Source: Mesorhizobium sp. SOD10 (GTDB taxonomy: Bacteria; Pseudomonadota; Alphaproteobacteria; Rhizobiales; Rhizobiaceae). Taken from it: a stretch of 64,000 bases of DNA. The notes below the pieces were generated by a model. The model saw only the letters and a program-made list of their open reading frames with translations. It made no database searches and was not told the DNA's origin. This document shows positions 45,936 through 54,449 of this stretch, in pieces (position 1 is the stretch's first letter; every line of letters begins with the position of its first letter). Made by a program: the position numbers and the translations under genes. The stretch is from NCBI GenBank assembly GCA_000824805.1, contig CCNA01000008.1, positions 85,108 to 149,107 of the forward strand. The letters run 5' to 3'.

Positions 45936-47458
45936 GCGGCTACTCCATCAACGTTCGAACGCGCGCCGGATGAAGCCGCGAGCAGCGCGTCGCTGTTCAT
46001 CGCTGGACCGGAGAAGCTGCCGGCGAGCCTGCCGCGATAGACGACCAGAACGCGGTCGCAGACGCCGACCAGTTCGAGCAGATCGGAGGACAGAAGCAGG
46101 ATCGCCGCGCCCTCGCCCGCCAGGCGGTTCAGCAGATTGTAGATTTCGACCTTGGCGCCGACATCGACGGCGACGGTCGGTTCATCCAGCACATAGACAC
46201 GTGACTGGCAGCTCAGCCATTTGGCGATAGCCACCTTCTGCTGGTTGCCTCCGGAGAGCTCGCGCACCAGCGCGTCGCGATGCGGCGTCTTGATCGACAA
46301 TTCCTTGATCAGGCCGTCCACGGCCTGGTTCTCAGCGCCACGGCTGACCATGCCAGTCCGCGAATAGCGGCGCAGGCTGGCCAAGGAAATGTTCTCGCGC
46401 ACCGACAGCCCGAGCGCCACGCCGTGCGCACGACGGTCTTCCGGCAGCATGGCGATGCCATCCCGCACGGCCCTCACCGGCGTCGACAGCGACAGCTCCC
46501 TGCCCTCGACCTTGATCTGGCCGCCGTCGGCGGTCTTGAGGCCGAACAGGCACTGGACGATCTCCTTGGCACCGGAGCCCAGCAGGCCGGTGAGGCCGAC
46601 GATCTCGCCGGCGCGCACGTTGAAGCCGATGTTCTCGAAGCTGCCGGCAAGCCGCAGGTTGGAAACCTCCAGCACCGGCGCGCCCAGCGTGACCGAGCGC
46701 TTCGGAAACATCTCCCCGACATCGCGGGCGATCATCATCGCAATGATTTCGTCGATCGGCGTCTGGCGCGGATCGACCGTGCCGACATCGGTGCCGTTGC
46801 GCATGACGGTGACGCGGTCGCAGAGCTTCTCGATCTCCTGCATGTAGTGGGAAATGAACACCACGGCGATGCCGTCGTCGCGCAGCCGGCGCAGCACGTC
46901 GAACAAGCTGTCGACCTCGCGCTTGACCAGTGCCGCGGTCGGCTCGTCGAGCACCAGCACCGATGCTTTCTGCGCCAGCGCGCGTGTGATCTGCACCACC
47001 TTCTGCTGCGCCGTGGTCAGGTCTTTCACAAGAGTTCCGGCCGGCAGCTCCATGCCGAAGAAACGCTTCAGCAGGTCCGCGGCCTTGCGCTCCATGGCGC
47101 GGCGGCTGACGAACGGGCCGAGGCCGATCTCGTGGCCGAGGAAGACGGCTTCGCCGACGGTCGCGGTCGGCACCAAGAGCCTGTCCTGATGGATGAAGTG
47201 CACGCCGAGCTTCTCGACCGAAGCCGGCGTCAGCGCGCTGACGGTCTCGCCGTTGATAACGATCGAGCCGCTGTCCGGCTTGATGATGCCGGCCAGCACC
47301 TTGATGATGGTCGACTTGCCGGCGCCGTTCTGGCCGACAAGACCGAGGATCGAACCGCGCGCGATCTCGAGATTCGCGTTCTCCAGCGCGCGCACCGGAC
47401 CGAACCGCTTCGATATGCCCGTCATCGATACAGCAATGTCACGCTTTGCTGTCTGCAT
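45932..47458 (-). CDS. Ribose-type ABC ATPase (two cassettes)
   Basis: A 508-residue tandem ATPase. Cassette 1 has Walker A GQNGAGKST and Walker B VLVLDEPTAAL; cassette 2 has GLLGSGAKE as a degenerate Walker A, SGGNQQKV and VYVLDEPTVAVD. It fits the RbsA/MglA family. The first-cassette signature, DLTTAQQKVVQ, is atypical (normally LS-type), also seen in some family members. ATG 47456-47458 is used; a TTG nine bases earlier is possible. Confidence 0.9.
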   Translation of the reverse strand: MQTAKRDIAVSMTGISKRFGPVRALENANLEIARGSILGLVGQNGAGKSTIIKVLAGIIKPDSGSIVINGETVSALTPASVEKLGVHFIHQDRLLVPTATVGEAVFLGHEIGLGPFVSRRAMERKAADLLKRFFGMELPAGTLVKDLTTAQQKVVQITRALAQKASVLVLDEPTAALVKREVDSLFDVLRRLRDDGIAVVFISHYMQEIEKLCDRVTVMRNGTDVGTVDPRQTPIDEIIAMMIARDVGEMFPKRSVTLGAPVLEVSNLRLAGSFENIGFNVRAGEIVGLTGLLGSGAKEIVQCLFGLKTADGGQIKVEGRELSLSTPVRAVRDGIAMLPEDRRAHGVALGLSVRENISLASLRRYSRTGMVSRGAENQAVDGLIKELSIKTPHRDALVRELSGGNQQKVAIAKWLSCQSRVYVLDEPTVAVDVGAKVEIYNLLNRLAGEGAAILLLSSDLLELVGVCDRVLVVYRGRLAGSFSGPAMNSDALLAASSGARSNVDGVAA

Positions 47459-47483
47459 AACCGTCAATCCTGGTTGGATGTGA

Positions 47484-47511
47484 CGGGCAGCCGCATAGGC
47501 GCGGCTGCCCG
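47484..47511 (-). other. Intra-operon hairpin between binding protein and ATPase
   Basis: CGGGCAGCCGC and GCGGCTGCCCG form a perfect 11-bp stem around ATAGGC, 14 bases after the binding-protein stop. It has no T tract. It is the strongest of four such hairpins found after binding-protein genes in this window. Confidence 0.65.
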
Positions 47512-47525
47512 CCGTTTCGTTCCGT

Positions 47526-48527
47526 CTACTTTACGCCAGCCTTTTCGGCTGCTTCCAGGAACGGTTTTCCTTTTTCGGCGGCATTTTCCTTGTTGATCAG
47601 CACGGCCGGAACGAAGGTGAATGGCGGCACCTTCTGGCCGGCGAGGTACTTGGCGACGTTGTCGACCGAGGTCTTGCCGATCTCATAAGGCTGCTGCGCC
47701 GCGACCGCCCCGGCCGATGACTTCGGGTCCATCACCATCTTGATGACTTCCGGGCTGCCGTCGATGCCGTAGGTCTTGACTTCGTTGCGGCCGGCGGCTT
47801 CCACCGCCTGCGTGGCGCCGATCTGCGGCACGTCCCAGCAGGCCCAGACCGCACCGATCGACCCCTTCTCGGGCGACTTGGTCAGCATGTCGGTGACGTT
47901 GGAATAGGCGCTCTGCACCGTGTTCGGGATGACGTCGCGCAGTTCCGGCTCGACGATCTTCACATTCGGGAACGAGGTCAGCACGTATTTCAGCTGGTCG
48001 TAGCGGATCTTGCAGACCGGCACGCTGTAGAAGCCGTTGAAGACCAGCACATTGCCCTTGCCGCCCATGTCGGCGACCATCTGCAAAGCGATCTCGGCGC
48101 CGATATTGTAGTTGTTGGAGGTGGTGTTGTTGATGGCGTGCGGCGTCGCCGTATCGACCGTGAACAGCGGGATGCCGGCGTCGCGGATCTTCTGCAGCCA
48201 CGGGTTCAGCACTTCGAGGTTGCCGAGCTGCTCGATGATGGCGTCCGGCTTCTGCGCGATCAGCGTCTGCAGCTGCGCGATCTGCTGCTGATCCTTGCGG
48301 CCGGCGTCGAGCGCGATGACTTCGCCGCCGAGCTCCTTGACGCGGTCCTGGATGCCTTTGAACGCCATCAGGTCCCAATAATGATCGGTGCCGATGGCCG
48401 AGACGCCGATGCGCTTGCCCTTGAGCGAGAGCTCCTCGGCGGTCGCGCCAGAGACGGCAGCAAGGCTGCAAGCCGCCGCCAACCCCAAAGCGAGCGCCTT
48501 GACGAGGCCTTTCATGGATCTGGTCAT
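47526..48527 (-). CDS. Ribose-type ABC substrate-binding protein
   Basis: A 333-residue periplasmic Peripla_BP_4 protein with a signal peptide (residues 1-30, GATA|EE). IGVSAIGTDHYWDLMAFKGI, QKPDAIIEQLGNLEVL, IPLFTVDTATPHAINNTTSN and AVWACWDVPQIGATQAVEAA are the ligand-side segments. AGGGAGGAAA precedes the ATG. It follows the aldolase gene and should define the sugar that induces the operon. Confidence 0.9.
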   Translation of the reverse strand: MTRSMKGLVKALALGLAAACSLAAVSGATAEELSLKGKRIGVSAIGTDHYWDLMAFKGIQDRVKELGGEVIALDAGRKDQQQIAQLQTLIAQKPDAIIEQLGNLEVLNPWLQKIRDAGIPLFTVDTATPHAINNTTSNNYNIGAEIALQMVADMGGKGNVLVFNGFYSVPVCKIRYDQLKYVLTSFPNVKIVEPELRDVIPNTVQSAYSNVTDMLTKSPEKGSIGAVWACWDVPQIGATQAVEAAGRNEVKTYGIDGSPEVIKMVMDPKSSAGAVAAQQPYEIGKTSVDNVAKYLAGQKVPPFTFVPAVLINKENAAEKGKPFLEAAEKAGVK

Positions 48528-48595
48528 TTTTCATTTCCTCCCTTGTTGATCGCTCCGGGCCTTCCCGGAGGATATGCGAAACCATGGTCCTCCGC

Positions 48596-49255
48596 TTAGG
48601 CGGCGGCCTCCTTGTCGCGCAGGCCGTAGCTCGCCATGCGCTTGATGACGTTTTCGATCTCCTCGTCGGACAGGATCGGCGGCTCGCCGATCTGCAGGGC
48701 GCCGTGATACTGGCGCGCCAGCGTCTCGACCTCGACCGCCAGCCACATCGCCTGGGCGAGGCTCGACCCGACGGCGATCATGCCGTGCTGGGCAAGCAGG
48801 CAGGCCTTGCGGTCGCGCAACGCCTCCACGGCATGCGCCGAAAGCTCCGCCGTGCCGAAGGTGGCGTAGGGCGCGCAGCGTATGTCGCTGCCGCCGGCGA
48901 CGGCGACCATGTAATGGATCGCCGGTATCTTCCTGCCCATGATGGCGATCGTCGTGCAGTAGGTCGGATGCGCGTGGACGACGGCGTTGACCTCGGGCCG
49001 CGCCTTCATGATGTCGAGATGGAAGCGCCATTCGCTGGACGGCGGCAGGCGTCCATCGACCTCGCCATCCCAGCCCATGAAGACGATGTCTTCCGGCTGC
49101 AGCGTGTCATAGGGCGTGCTGGTCGGCGAGATCAGCATGCCCTCGCCATGGCGCCGGCTGATGTTGCCGGATGTCCCCTGGTTGATGCCCAGCGCGTTCA
49201 TCTCGATGCAGGCATCGATGATGGCCTGGCGCGCCTCACGGTCCGAAAGGGTCAT
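48596..49255 (-). CDS. Class II aldolase (L-fuculose-phosphate aldolase-like)
   Basis: A 219-residue zinc aldolase/AraD-FucA family protein. GTSGNISRRHG binds phosphate, SSEWRFHLDIM carries the catalytic Glu, VHAHPTYCTT two Zn His, and LLAQHGMIAVG the third His. It would split a ketose-1-phosphate into DHAP and an aldehyde, or epimerise. ATG 49253-49255 is preferred over a TTG 27 bases upstream. It lies 27 bases after the SDR gene. Confidence 0.9.
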   Translation of the reverse strand: MTLSDREARQAIIDACIEMNALGINQGTSGNISRRHGEGMLISPTSTPYDTLQPEDIVFMGWDGEVDGRLPPSSEWRFHLDIMKARPEVNAVVHAHPTYCTTIAIMGRKIPAIHYMVAVAGGSDIRCAPYATFGTAELSAHAVEALRDRKACLLAQHGMIAVGSSLAQAMWLAVEVETLARQYHGALQIGEPPILSDEEIENVIKRMASYGLRDKEAAA

Positions 49256-49282
49256 GCGATATTCCAATCCTTGCGAGGCCAA

Positions 49283-50059
49283 TTACCAGGCCGTGTAGCC
49301 GCCATCGATCGACAGGATCGCGCCGGTGACGTAGCTCGAGGCCGGCGACGCCAAGAACAGGATCGCCGAGGCGATCTCCTGCGGCTCGCCCAGCCGGCCC
49401 ATCGGCGTCATGTCGATCCAGGTGTTGAAGAGTTCGGGGCGCTCGCGCATCTTCAGCGTCATCTCGGTGCCGACATAGCCCGGCGCCAGCGCGTTGACGC
49501 GCACGCCCGATTTCGCCCACTCGACCGCGAGCGCCTTGGTCATCATGTGCACGGCGCCCTTGCTCACCATGTATGACGGCGCGGTCTGCGGACGGTTGAC
49601 GATCAGGCCCGACATCGAGCCGAGATTGACGATCGAGCCTTTCTTGCGGGCGACCATGGAACGGCCGAAGGCGCGCGAGGCCCAGTAGACGCCGTTGACG
49701 TTGACATCCATCACCAGGCGCCATTCCTCGTCAGGCGTGTCGAGCGCGGTGTTGAGGCGCGCGATGCCGGCGCTGTTGACCAGGACATCGACCTTGCCGA
49801 AATCGCTGACGACCTTAGCGGCCATTGCCTCGACGGCTTGCGGCTCGGTGACGTTCAACACGCGGCCATCGACGGTCGCGACGCCAGCGGCCTTGAGCGC
49901 CTCAGCGGCGGCTTTCAGCCCATCCGCATTCATGTCGAGAAGCACGATGCGCGCGCCGCAAGTTCCGAGCGCTTTGGCGGCCTCGAGACCGATGCCGCTG
50001 GCGCCGCCGGTGACGACGGCGACCTCGCCCGTCAGGTCGAATTGCGACCGGTAATCCAT
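49283..50059 (-). CDS. Short-chain dehydrogenase/reductase, first gene of the sugar operon
   Basis: A 258-residue classical SDR. TGGASGIGLEAAKAL is the cofactor motif, NSAG the NAG position, and LGSMSG with SYMVSKGAV supplies Ser, Tyr and Lys; it ends SIDGGYTAW. It resembles polyol dehydrogenases (sorbitol, ribitol, threitol types). It is the first gene behind the palindromic promoter at 50188-50232, so it probably starts the pathway. Confidence 0.9.
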   Translation of the reverse strand: MDYRSQFDLTGEVAVVTGGASGIGLEAAKALGTCGARIVLLDMNADGLKAAAEALKAAGVATVDGRVLNVTEPQAVEAMAAKVVSDFGKVDVLVNSAGIARLNTALDTPDEEWRLVMDVNVNGVYWASRAFGRSMVARKKGSIVNLGSMSGLIVNRPQTAPSYMVSKGAVHMMTKALAVEWAKSGVRVNALAPGYVGTEMTLKMRERPELFNTWIDMTPMGRLGEPQEIASAILFLASPASSYVTGAILSIDGGYTAW

Positions 50060-50187
50060 GCACGTCCTCCATCAGGACTAGGCTCCAGCGCGGGCAAAAC
50101 TTCACCCTCGCCGCCGAAGCGGCGCCGCAAGCCGACTGGTCCTGATAATGCCTGCGGGATCAGGCTCCTCCCGACCCCATGACAGGG

Positions 50188-50232
50188 ACGTTACAGAAGC
50201 TTCCGGGGCCCGTCAATCTGGTTATAACCAGA
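50188..50232 (-). promoter_or_regulatory. Promoter of the sugar operon with 16-bp GntR-type operator
   Basis: TCTGGTTATAACCAGA (50217-50232) is a 16-bp perfect palindrome. Reading leftward, -35 TTGACG (50216-50211) abuts it and -10 TAACGT (50193-50188) follows after exactly 17 bases. The yGT...ACr form fits GntR-family operators. The nearest regulator gene, a GntR/UTRA protein, ends only 30 bases away. A second copy of the same core lies at 56462. Confidence 0.75.
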
Positions 50233-50261
50233 AAACGGAATCTTTTTTGTATGGGCGCAAC

Positions 50262-51116
50262 TCAGGTGCGATCGACGCCGTTTACGGTCGCCGACGGCTG
50301 CTCGACCGCCATGTGGATTCGGGCAACGGAGGAGTTGTAGAAGGCCTCGTAATATTCGAGTGCGGCACCGTCGGCGTCATAGGCGATCGACTCGATCGCG
50401 ATCAGCGGCGTGTTGGCGGCGACGCCCATCTGATCGGCCTCTTCCTTGGTGGGCAATGCCGCGCGCAACCAGCGATCGGCGCGCTTCACGGTGAGGCCGA
50501 AGACGGCGCGGATGGTGCCGAAGACCGACTGGTTTTCCGACAGGATGTTCTCCAGCCCCGGCACGCGATGTCCCGGCAGACTGATGCGCGTCATGGTGAT
50601 CGGCGAGCCGTCGGTCATGTAGACGCGGCTGATCCGGACCACGCTGCCATTGGCGGGAATGCCGAAGACCTTCGATTCCTTCTCGCTCGGAGGGCAGCGG
50701 TAGATCTCTAGCGTGCGGGTCGACACCTTGTGGCCCTTGGCGGTCAGGTCGTCGAACACGCCGAGATTGGCGGTCATGAAGTCGACATGCTCGCGGGGTG
50801 CGGCGACGAACATGCCCTTGCGCGGCATCTTGATAATGCGGCCTTCGTTGGAGAGCGAGCCAATCGCCGCGCGCACCACGGGGCGCGAGACGCCGAAGAA
50901 ATCGCAAAGCGCCTGCTCGGAGGGAATGCGCGAATTGGCGGCGAGCAAGCCGGTGTTGATCGCTTCCTCGACCTGGTTGCGCAACTGCACCCAGAGCGGC
51001 GCCGCCTCGTCGCGGTTCAGTTGAACTTTCGAGCCGATCGAGCGGAAAGCCTCGGCCGCCTCGGCGTCTTCCTGATCGTAACGAGGACGCCCGCGCATTC
51101 TGGTTGCTTGTTCCAT
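50262..51116 (-). CDS. GntR family regulator, HutC/UTRA subfamily
   Basis: About 284 residues. The winged helix has IPSEQALCDFFGVSRPVVRA and LSNEGRIIKMPRKGMFVA; the UTRA ligand domain (about 125-270) includes VVRISRVYMTDGSPITMTRI and LIAIESIAYDADG. It should respond to a pathway metabolite such as a sugar phosphate or acyl-type ligand. It lies between two clusters that share one palindrome. AGGACCGA precedes ATG 51116; ATG 51131 is the alternative. Confidence 0.89.
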   Translation of the reverse strand: MEQATRMRGRPRYDQEDAEAAEAFRSIGSKVQLNRDEAAPLWVQLRNQVEEAINTGLLAANSRIPSEQALCDFFGVSRPVVRAAIGSLSNEGRIIKMPRKGMFVAAPREHVDFMTANLGVFDDLTAKGHKVSTRTLEIYRCPPSEKESKVFGIPANGSVVRISRVYMTDGSPITMTRISLPGHRVPGLENILSENQSVFGTIRAVFGLTVKRADRWLRAALPTKEEADQMGVAANTPLIAIESIAYDADGAALEYYEAFYNSSVARIHMAVEQPSATVNGVDRT

Positions 51117-51167
51117 TCGGTCCTGCCGCATTTCATTTGCCGCGACTCAAAAAGCGGCAGCGCCTCC

Positions 51168-52412
51168 CTAGCGGAGACCACCGGCCATTTTCACGCTCTC
51201 CGGCAAGTTTCGCAACCATAGCATGGCGGCAGCCCCCAGAAGCGGCCCGGGAACCAAGAGCAGGAAGGCCCAGCGCCAGCCGCCGATGAAATCGGCGAAG
51301 CGCGGCGTCAGCCAGATGGCAAGTACCGTCAGCGCGAAGCCGGCGCCCAGTTGCACCGAAAGTGCTGTGCCGACGAAGCGACGGTCGGCAAGCTCGGTGA
51401 CGGCGGCGGAGAACTGCGCCGAATCGCCGATCACCGAAACGCCCCAGATGATCGCCACCAGCATGAAAAGCCACAGCGGGCCGGTGAACAGAAACCCCAT
51501 CAGCAACGCGCAGCTTCCCGACACCAGCATCATGCCGGCAGTGGTAGCGGTGCGGCCGATGCGGTCCGACAGATAGCCGCCAAGCAAGCAACCAAGGATG
51601 CCGGAAGCGACGACAAGGAAGGTCGAAAGCGAGGCAGCAGCGGCAGTCCCGATCGCCTGAGCCTCGAAAGCGGCGCGCGTATAGGCAAGCAGCCAGGCCC
51701 ACATGGCGTAGAGCTCCCACATGTGACCGAGATAGCCGAGATTGGCGAGCAGCAGCGGCTTTTCACGGAACACCTGACCGATGCGCGAAGGCTCGAACAC
51801 CGCCTTGCCGAAGGGATAAGGGCCCTCCTTGGCGAACAACAGAAACAGCAGCGCGCCGATGGCCGTCGCCACACTGGCGGCGGCGACCACCGGCCGCCAG
51901 TCGAGCGCGGTCGAGACGGCGCGGAAAAGATGCGGCAGCGCCGAGCCGACGGTCAAAGCGCCGATGACCGCGCCAAGCGCCAGCCCCCGGTCGCGCGTGA
52001 ACCAGGTGGCGACCAGCTTCAGCGCCGGCGGATAGACGCCGGCAAGTGCGGCGCCGGTGACGATGCGCGCGGTGATCACGCCACCCGGCCCGGGGTGCAG
52101 CAGCAAGCTGGCGTTGGCTAAAGCGGCGACAAGGGCCGCCGCCGCCATCAGGCGGCTGAGCCGCACAAGGTCGGGAAGATTGACCAGGCTCGCCGCCAGC
52201 GCGCCGATGACGAAACCGACCTGAACGCCGTTGGTCAGCCAGGCTTCTGCGCTCGCGCCCAGCGCCAGTTCCCGCTTCAGTTCCGGCAGGATCGCAGTCG
52301 CCGAAAACCAGGTGGTCAGCGACAGGACGACCGCTAGGCAAAGCAGCAACAGCACGCGCCAGCGCTCGCTGCCGGCCGCCACGCCAAGCCGGCCGTCGCC
52401 GACCGTGTTCAT
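51168..52412 (-). CDS. MFS transporter
   Basis: A 414-residue transporter with 12 helices. GYLSDRIGRTATTAG is the loop 8-9 motif; the N-terminal half has TAILPELKRELALGASAEAW, recalling nitrate/oxalate or aromatic-acid type MFS carriers. ATG 52412 overlaps the MaoC stop by four bases, so it belongs to the CoA-pathway operon. It may import a carboxylate or ketone substrate, or export a product. Confidence 0.86.
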   Translation of the reverse strand: MNTVGDGRLGVAAGSERWRVLLLLCLAVVLSLTTWFSATAILPELKRELALGASAEAWLTNGVQVGFVIGALAASLVNLPDLVRLSRLMAAAALVAALANASLLLHPGPGGVITARIVTGAALAGVYPPALKLVATWFTRDRGLALGAVIGALTVGSALPHLFRAVSTALDWRPVVAAASVATAIGALLFLLFAKEGPYPFGKAVFEPSRIGQVFREKPLLLANLGYLGHMWELYAMWAWLLAYTRAAFEAQAIGTAAAASLSTFLVVASGILGCLLGGYLSDRIGRTATTAGMMLVSGSCALLMGFLFTGPLWLFMLVAIIWGVSVIGDSAQFSAAVTELADRRFVGTALSVQLGAGFALTVLAIWLTPRFADFIGGWRWAFLLLVPGPLLGAAAMLWLRNLPESVKMAGGLR

Positions 52413-52861
52413 GCGCTTTGCAGCGGAACGGTGAAGACCGTGGCCGTTCCGGTGAGGCAAAGTTCGCCCTGGCCGTTGCGAACGCTGGTCTCGATCTTGC
52501 AGATCGGCTTGTCGGGGCGCACTTCCTTGACCTCCACGCGTCCGGTAATTTCCTCATCAACGCCGACCGCCTTGACGAACTTCCAGGCGACTTCGAGGAA
52601 AACCGTTCCTGGTCCGGGCAAGTCCTCCGCGACCAGAGCATTCAAGATGCCAGACGTAACGCCGCCCTGAACGATCAGCTTGCCGAACACCGATTTCTCG
52701 GCCAGCGCGCGGTCGTAGTGGAGCGGATTGCGGTCGCCGGTGATGTCGGTGAAGGCCTCGATATCGCTCATCCTCGTGCGCCGCGTGCGTTCGGCGAAGG
52801 CGCCGACCTGCGGACGACCTTTCACGACACCCACCCAACCGTCTTTCGTCTCGGTGCTCAT
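52409..52861 (-). CDS. MaoC-like (R)-enoyl-CoA hydratase
   Basis: A 150-residue hot-dog-fold protein. The catalytic Asp-His pair is in FTDITGDRNPLHYD, followed by FGKLIVQGGVTSGILNALV. This fits the PhaJ/MaoC hydratase group, which hydrates trans-2-enoyl-CoA to the R-3-hydroxy form. GAGGAGA precedes the ATG; it overlaps both neighbours by four bases. Confidence 0.86.
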   Translation of the reverse strand: MSTETKDGWVGVVKGRPQVGAFAERTRRTRMSDIEAFTDITGDRNPLHYDRALAEKSVFGKLIVQGGVTSGILNALVAEDLPGPGTVFLEVAWKFVKAVGVDEEITGRVEVKEVRPDKPICKIETSVRNGQGELCLTGTATVFTVPLQSA

Positions 52862-53301
52862 TGCGGCTTCTCCTCTGCTCTGGGTTCGACTGGTTTGAAG
52901 GCCGGCAGGACACGGCCGCCGATGGCGGTCGGCGCTAGCCGCAGCATGGCCCCGACTTGTAGCTGCTGTGTGCCGGGCAGGATGAAACTCAGCATCGTCG
53001 GGCCTTCGGCCAACTCGACCAGGCCGACCACATAAGGCGCGGCCGGCAGCCAGCCGGGATGGCCGGGCTTGTGCACCGCCGAAAAGGATTTGAGCCGCCC
53101 GCTGCCCGATGCGCCTTTCCAGACCAGACGCTTGCTCCAGCAATGGGGGCAGATCGGGCGCGGATAGAAAACGGCCTTACCGCAATCCTCGCAGCGTTGG
53201 ATGATCAGGCGCCCCTCGGCGGCGGCATCCCAGAATGGCTTGGTCAGCGCGGTGATTGTCGGGCCGGCGGTCTTCAGCGTGTTGAGATCTATGGACATCA
53301 T
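52858..53301 (-). CDS. DUF35 / zinc-ribbon OB-fold protein partnering the thiolase
   Basis: A 147-residue protein. An N-terminal rubredoxin-like zinc ribbon (CEDCGKAVFYPRPICPHC, four Cys) leads into an OB-fold from about residue 60 (GRLKSFSAVHKPG, YVVGLVELAEGP). Such proteins bind SCP-x-type thiolases and channel CoA or stabilise them, as in steroid side-chain aldolases, PhlB and archaeal HMG-CoA synthesis complexes. It overlaps the thiolase gene (ATGA). Confidence 0.88.
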   Translation of the reverse strand: MMSIDLNTLKTAGPTITALTKPFWDAAAEGRLIIQRCEDCGKAVFYPRPICPHCWSKRLVWKGASGSGRLKSFSAVHKPGHPGWLPAAPYVVGLVELAEGPTMLSFILPGTQQLQVGAMLRLAPTAIGGRVLPAFKPVEPRAEEKPQ

Positions 53302-54449
53302 GCGGCTCCCAGCACGAGCGCGGTCGCTTCGCTCATCGTCGCGCCATTGCCGGTGACCAGCGCAAGCCCGGCCTTGCCGATCTGGCGTTCGCCCGCCTCG
53401 CCGCGCAACTGCCGCACCGCCTCGACGACATGGGTCATGCCGCCGGCAAGGTCGGGCTGGCCGAAGCCGAGCTGGCCGCCATGCGTGTTGAGCGGCTTGT
53501 CGCCCTGGTGGGAAAGGTCGTGGTCGCCGAGCCACGCACCGAATTGGCCCGGCGCGCAGAGGCCGGCATCCTCGATCGTGGTCGCGACCATGATCGTGTA
53601 GCAGTCGTAGAGCGATAGAAGGTCCATCTCGTCGGCTTGTGTGCCGGACCGCTGGAAGGCCCGCGCCATGGCGCTCTTCAGCGGACCGGATGTCAGGCTC
53701 GGCGCCTGGCTGACGGCGCGATGCGTGACCTTCTCGCCGGCGCCGAGCAGATGCACGGGAGGCCTGCGCAGCGAGCGCGCGCGTTCGGCGGAGGTGACGA
53801 CGACCGCCTCGCCGCCGGCGACCGGCATGACGATCTCGAGAAGATGCAGCGGCGAGGCGATCATCGGCGAGGCCAGCACCGCCTCCACATCGGCCGGCTT
53901 GCCGAAGAAGATCGCGTCGGGATTGAGCTGGGCGTTGGCGCGCGCGGCCGCCGCAATTATGGCGAAGTCCCGCGCGGTCGAGCCGTACTCCGCCATATGT
54001 GCCTGCATCAGCAGCGCGTAGGAGATATTGGCGCCCGAAGCGCCGAATGGCACGTCGAACTCTCGGATCGGATTGCGGTTGGGAGAACGGGGCGCCGTCT
54101 CCTCGCGGTTGTTTGCGAGCACGCAGAGCACCGCCTCGCACATGCCGGCCTCGATCGCCGCCGCCGCACGCCAGACCATGCCGGCGCCGGACGCGCCGCC
54201 GAGATCGACGACATTGGCCATGGTCGGGGAGAGGCCCAGATATTCGGCGATGGTCGCTGGAACATGCTGCGGCGTCTCGCCGACCTGCGGCCCGACCAGC
54301 AACCCGTCGATCGCCGCCGGCTCCAGCCCAGCGTCGAGCACGGCCAGACGCGATACCTCGGCGATCATCTCCAACGTCGTCACGTCTTGCGTCAGGCGTT
54401 GCGGCTTCAACTCGCCGATGCCGACGATCGATCCCCTCGATCGGCTCAT
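53298..54449 (-). CDS. SCP-x-type thiolase-like protein
   Basis: A 383-residue thiolase-fold protein of the nonspecific lipid-transfer (SCP2/SCP-x) branch. VDLGGASGAGMVWRAAAAIE replaces the usual nucleophile-Cys loop, LLSLYDCYTIMVATTIED holds the NEAF-like region, and NTHGGQLGFGQP the glycine loop. The usual nucleophilic Cys is not seen in the expected place, as in the retro-aldolase-type Ltp2 proteins. It is therefore more likely an aldolase or acyltransferase partner of DUF35 than a standard thiolase. Confidence 0.84.
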   Translation of the reverse strand: MSRSRGSIVGIGELKPQRLTQDVTTLEMIAEVSRLAVLDAGLEPAAIDGLLVGPQVGETPQHVPATIAEYLGLSPTMANVVDLGGASGAGMVWRAAAAIEAGMCEAVLCVLANNREETAPRSPNRNPIREFDVPFGASGANISYALLMQAHMAEYGSTARDFAIIAAAARANAQLNPDAIFFGKPADVEAVLASPMIASPLHLLEIVMPVAGGEAVVVTSAERARSLRRPPVHLLGAGEKVTHRAVSQAPSLTSGPLKSAMARAFQRSGTQADEMDLLSLYDCYTIMVATTIEDAGLCAPGQFGAWLGDHDLSHQGDKPLNTHGGQLGFGQPDLAGGMTHVVEAVRQLRGEAGERQIGKAGLALVTGNGATMSEATALVLGAA

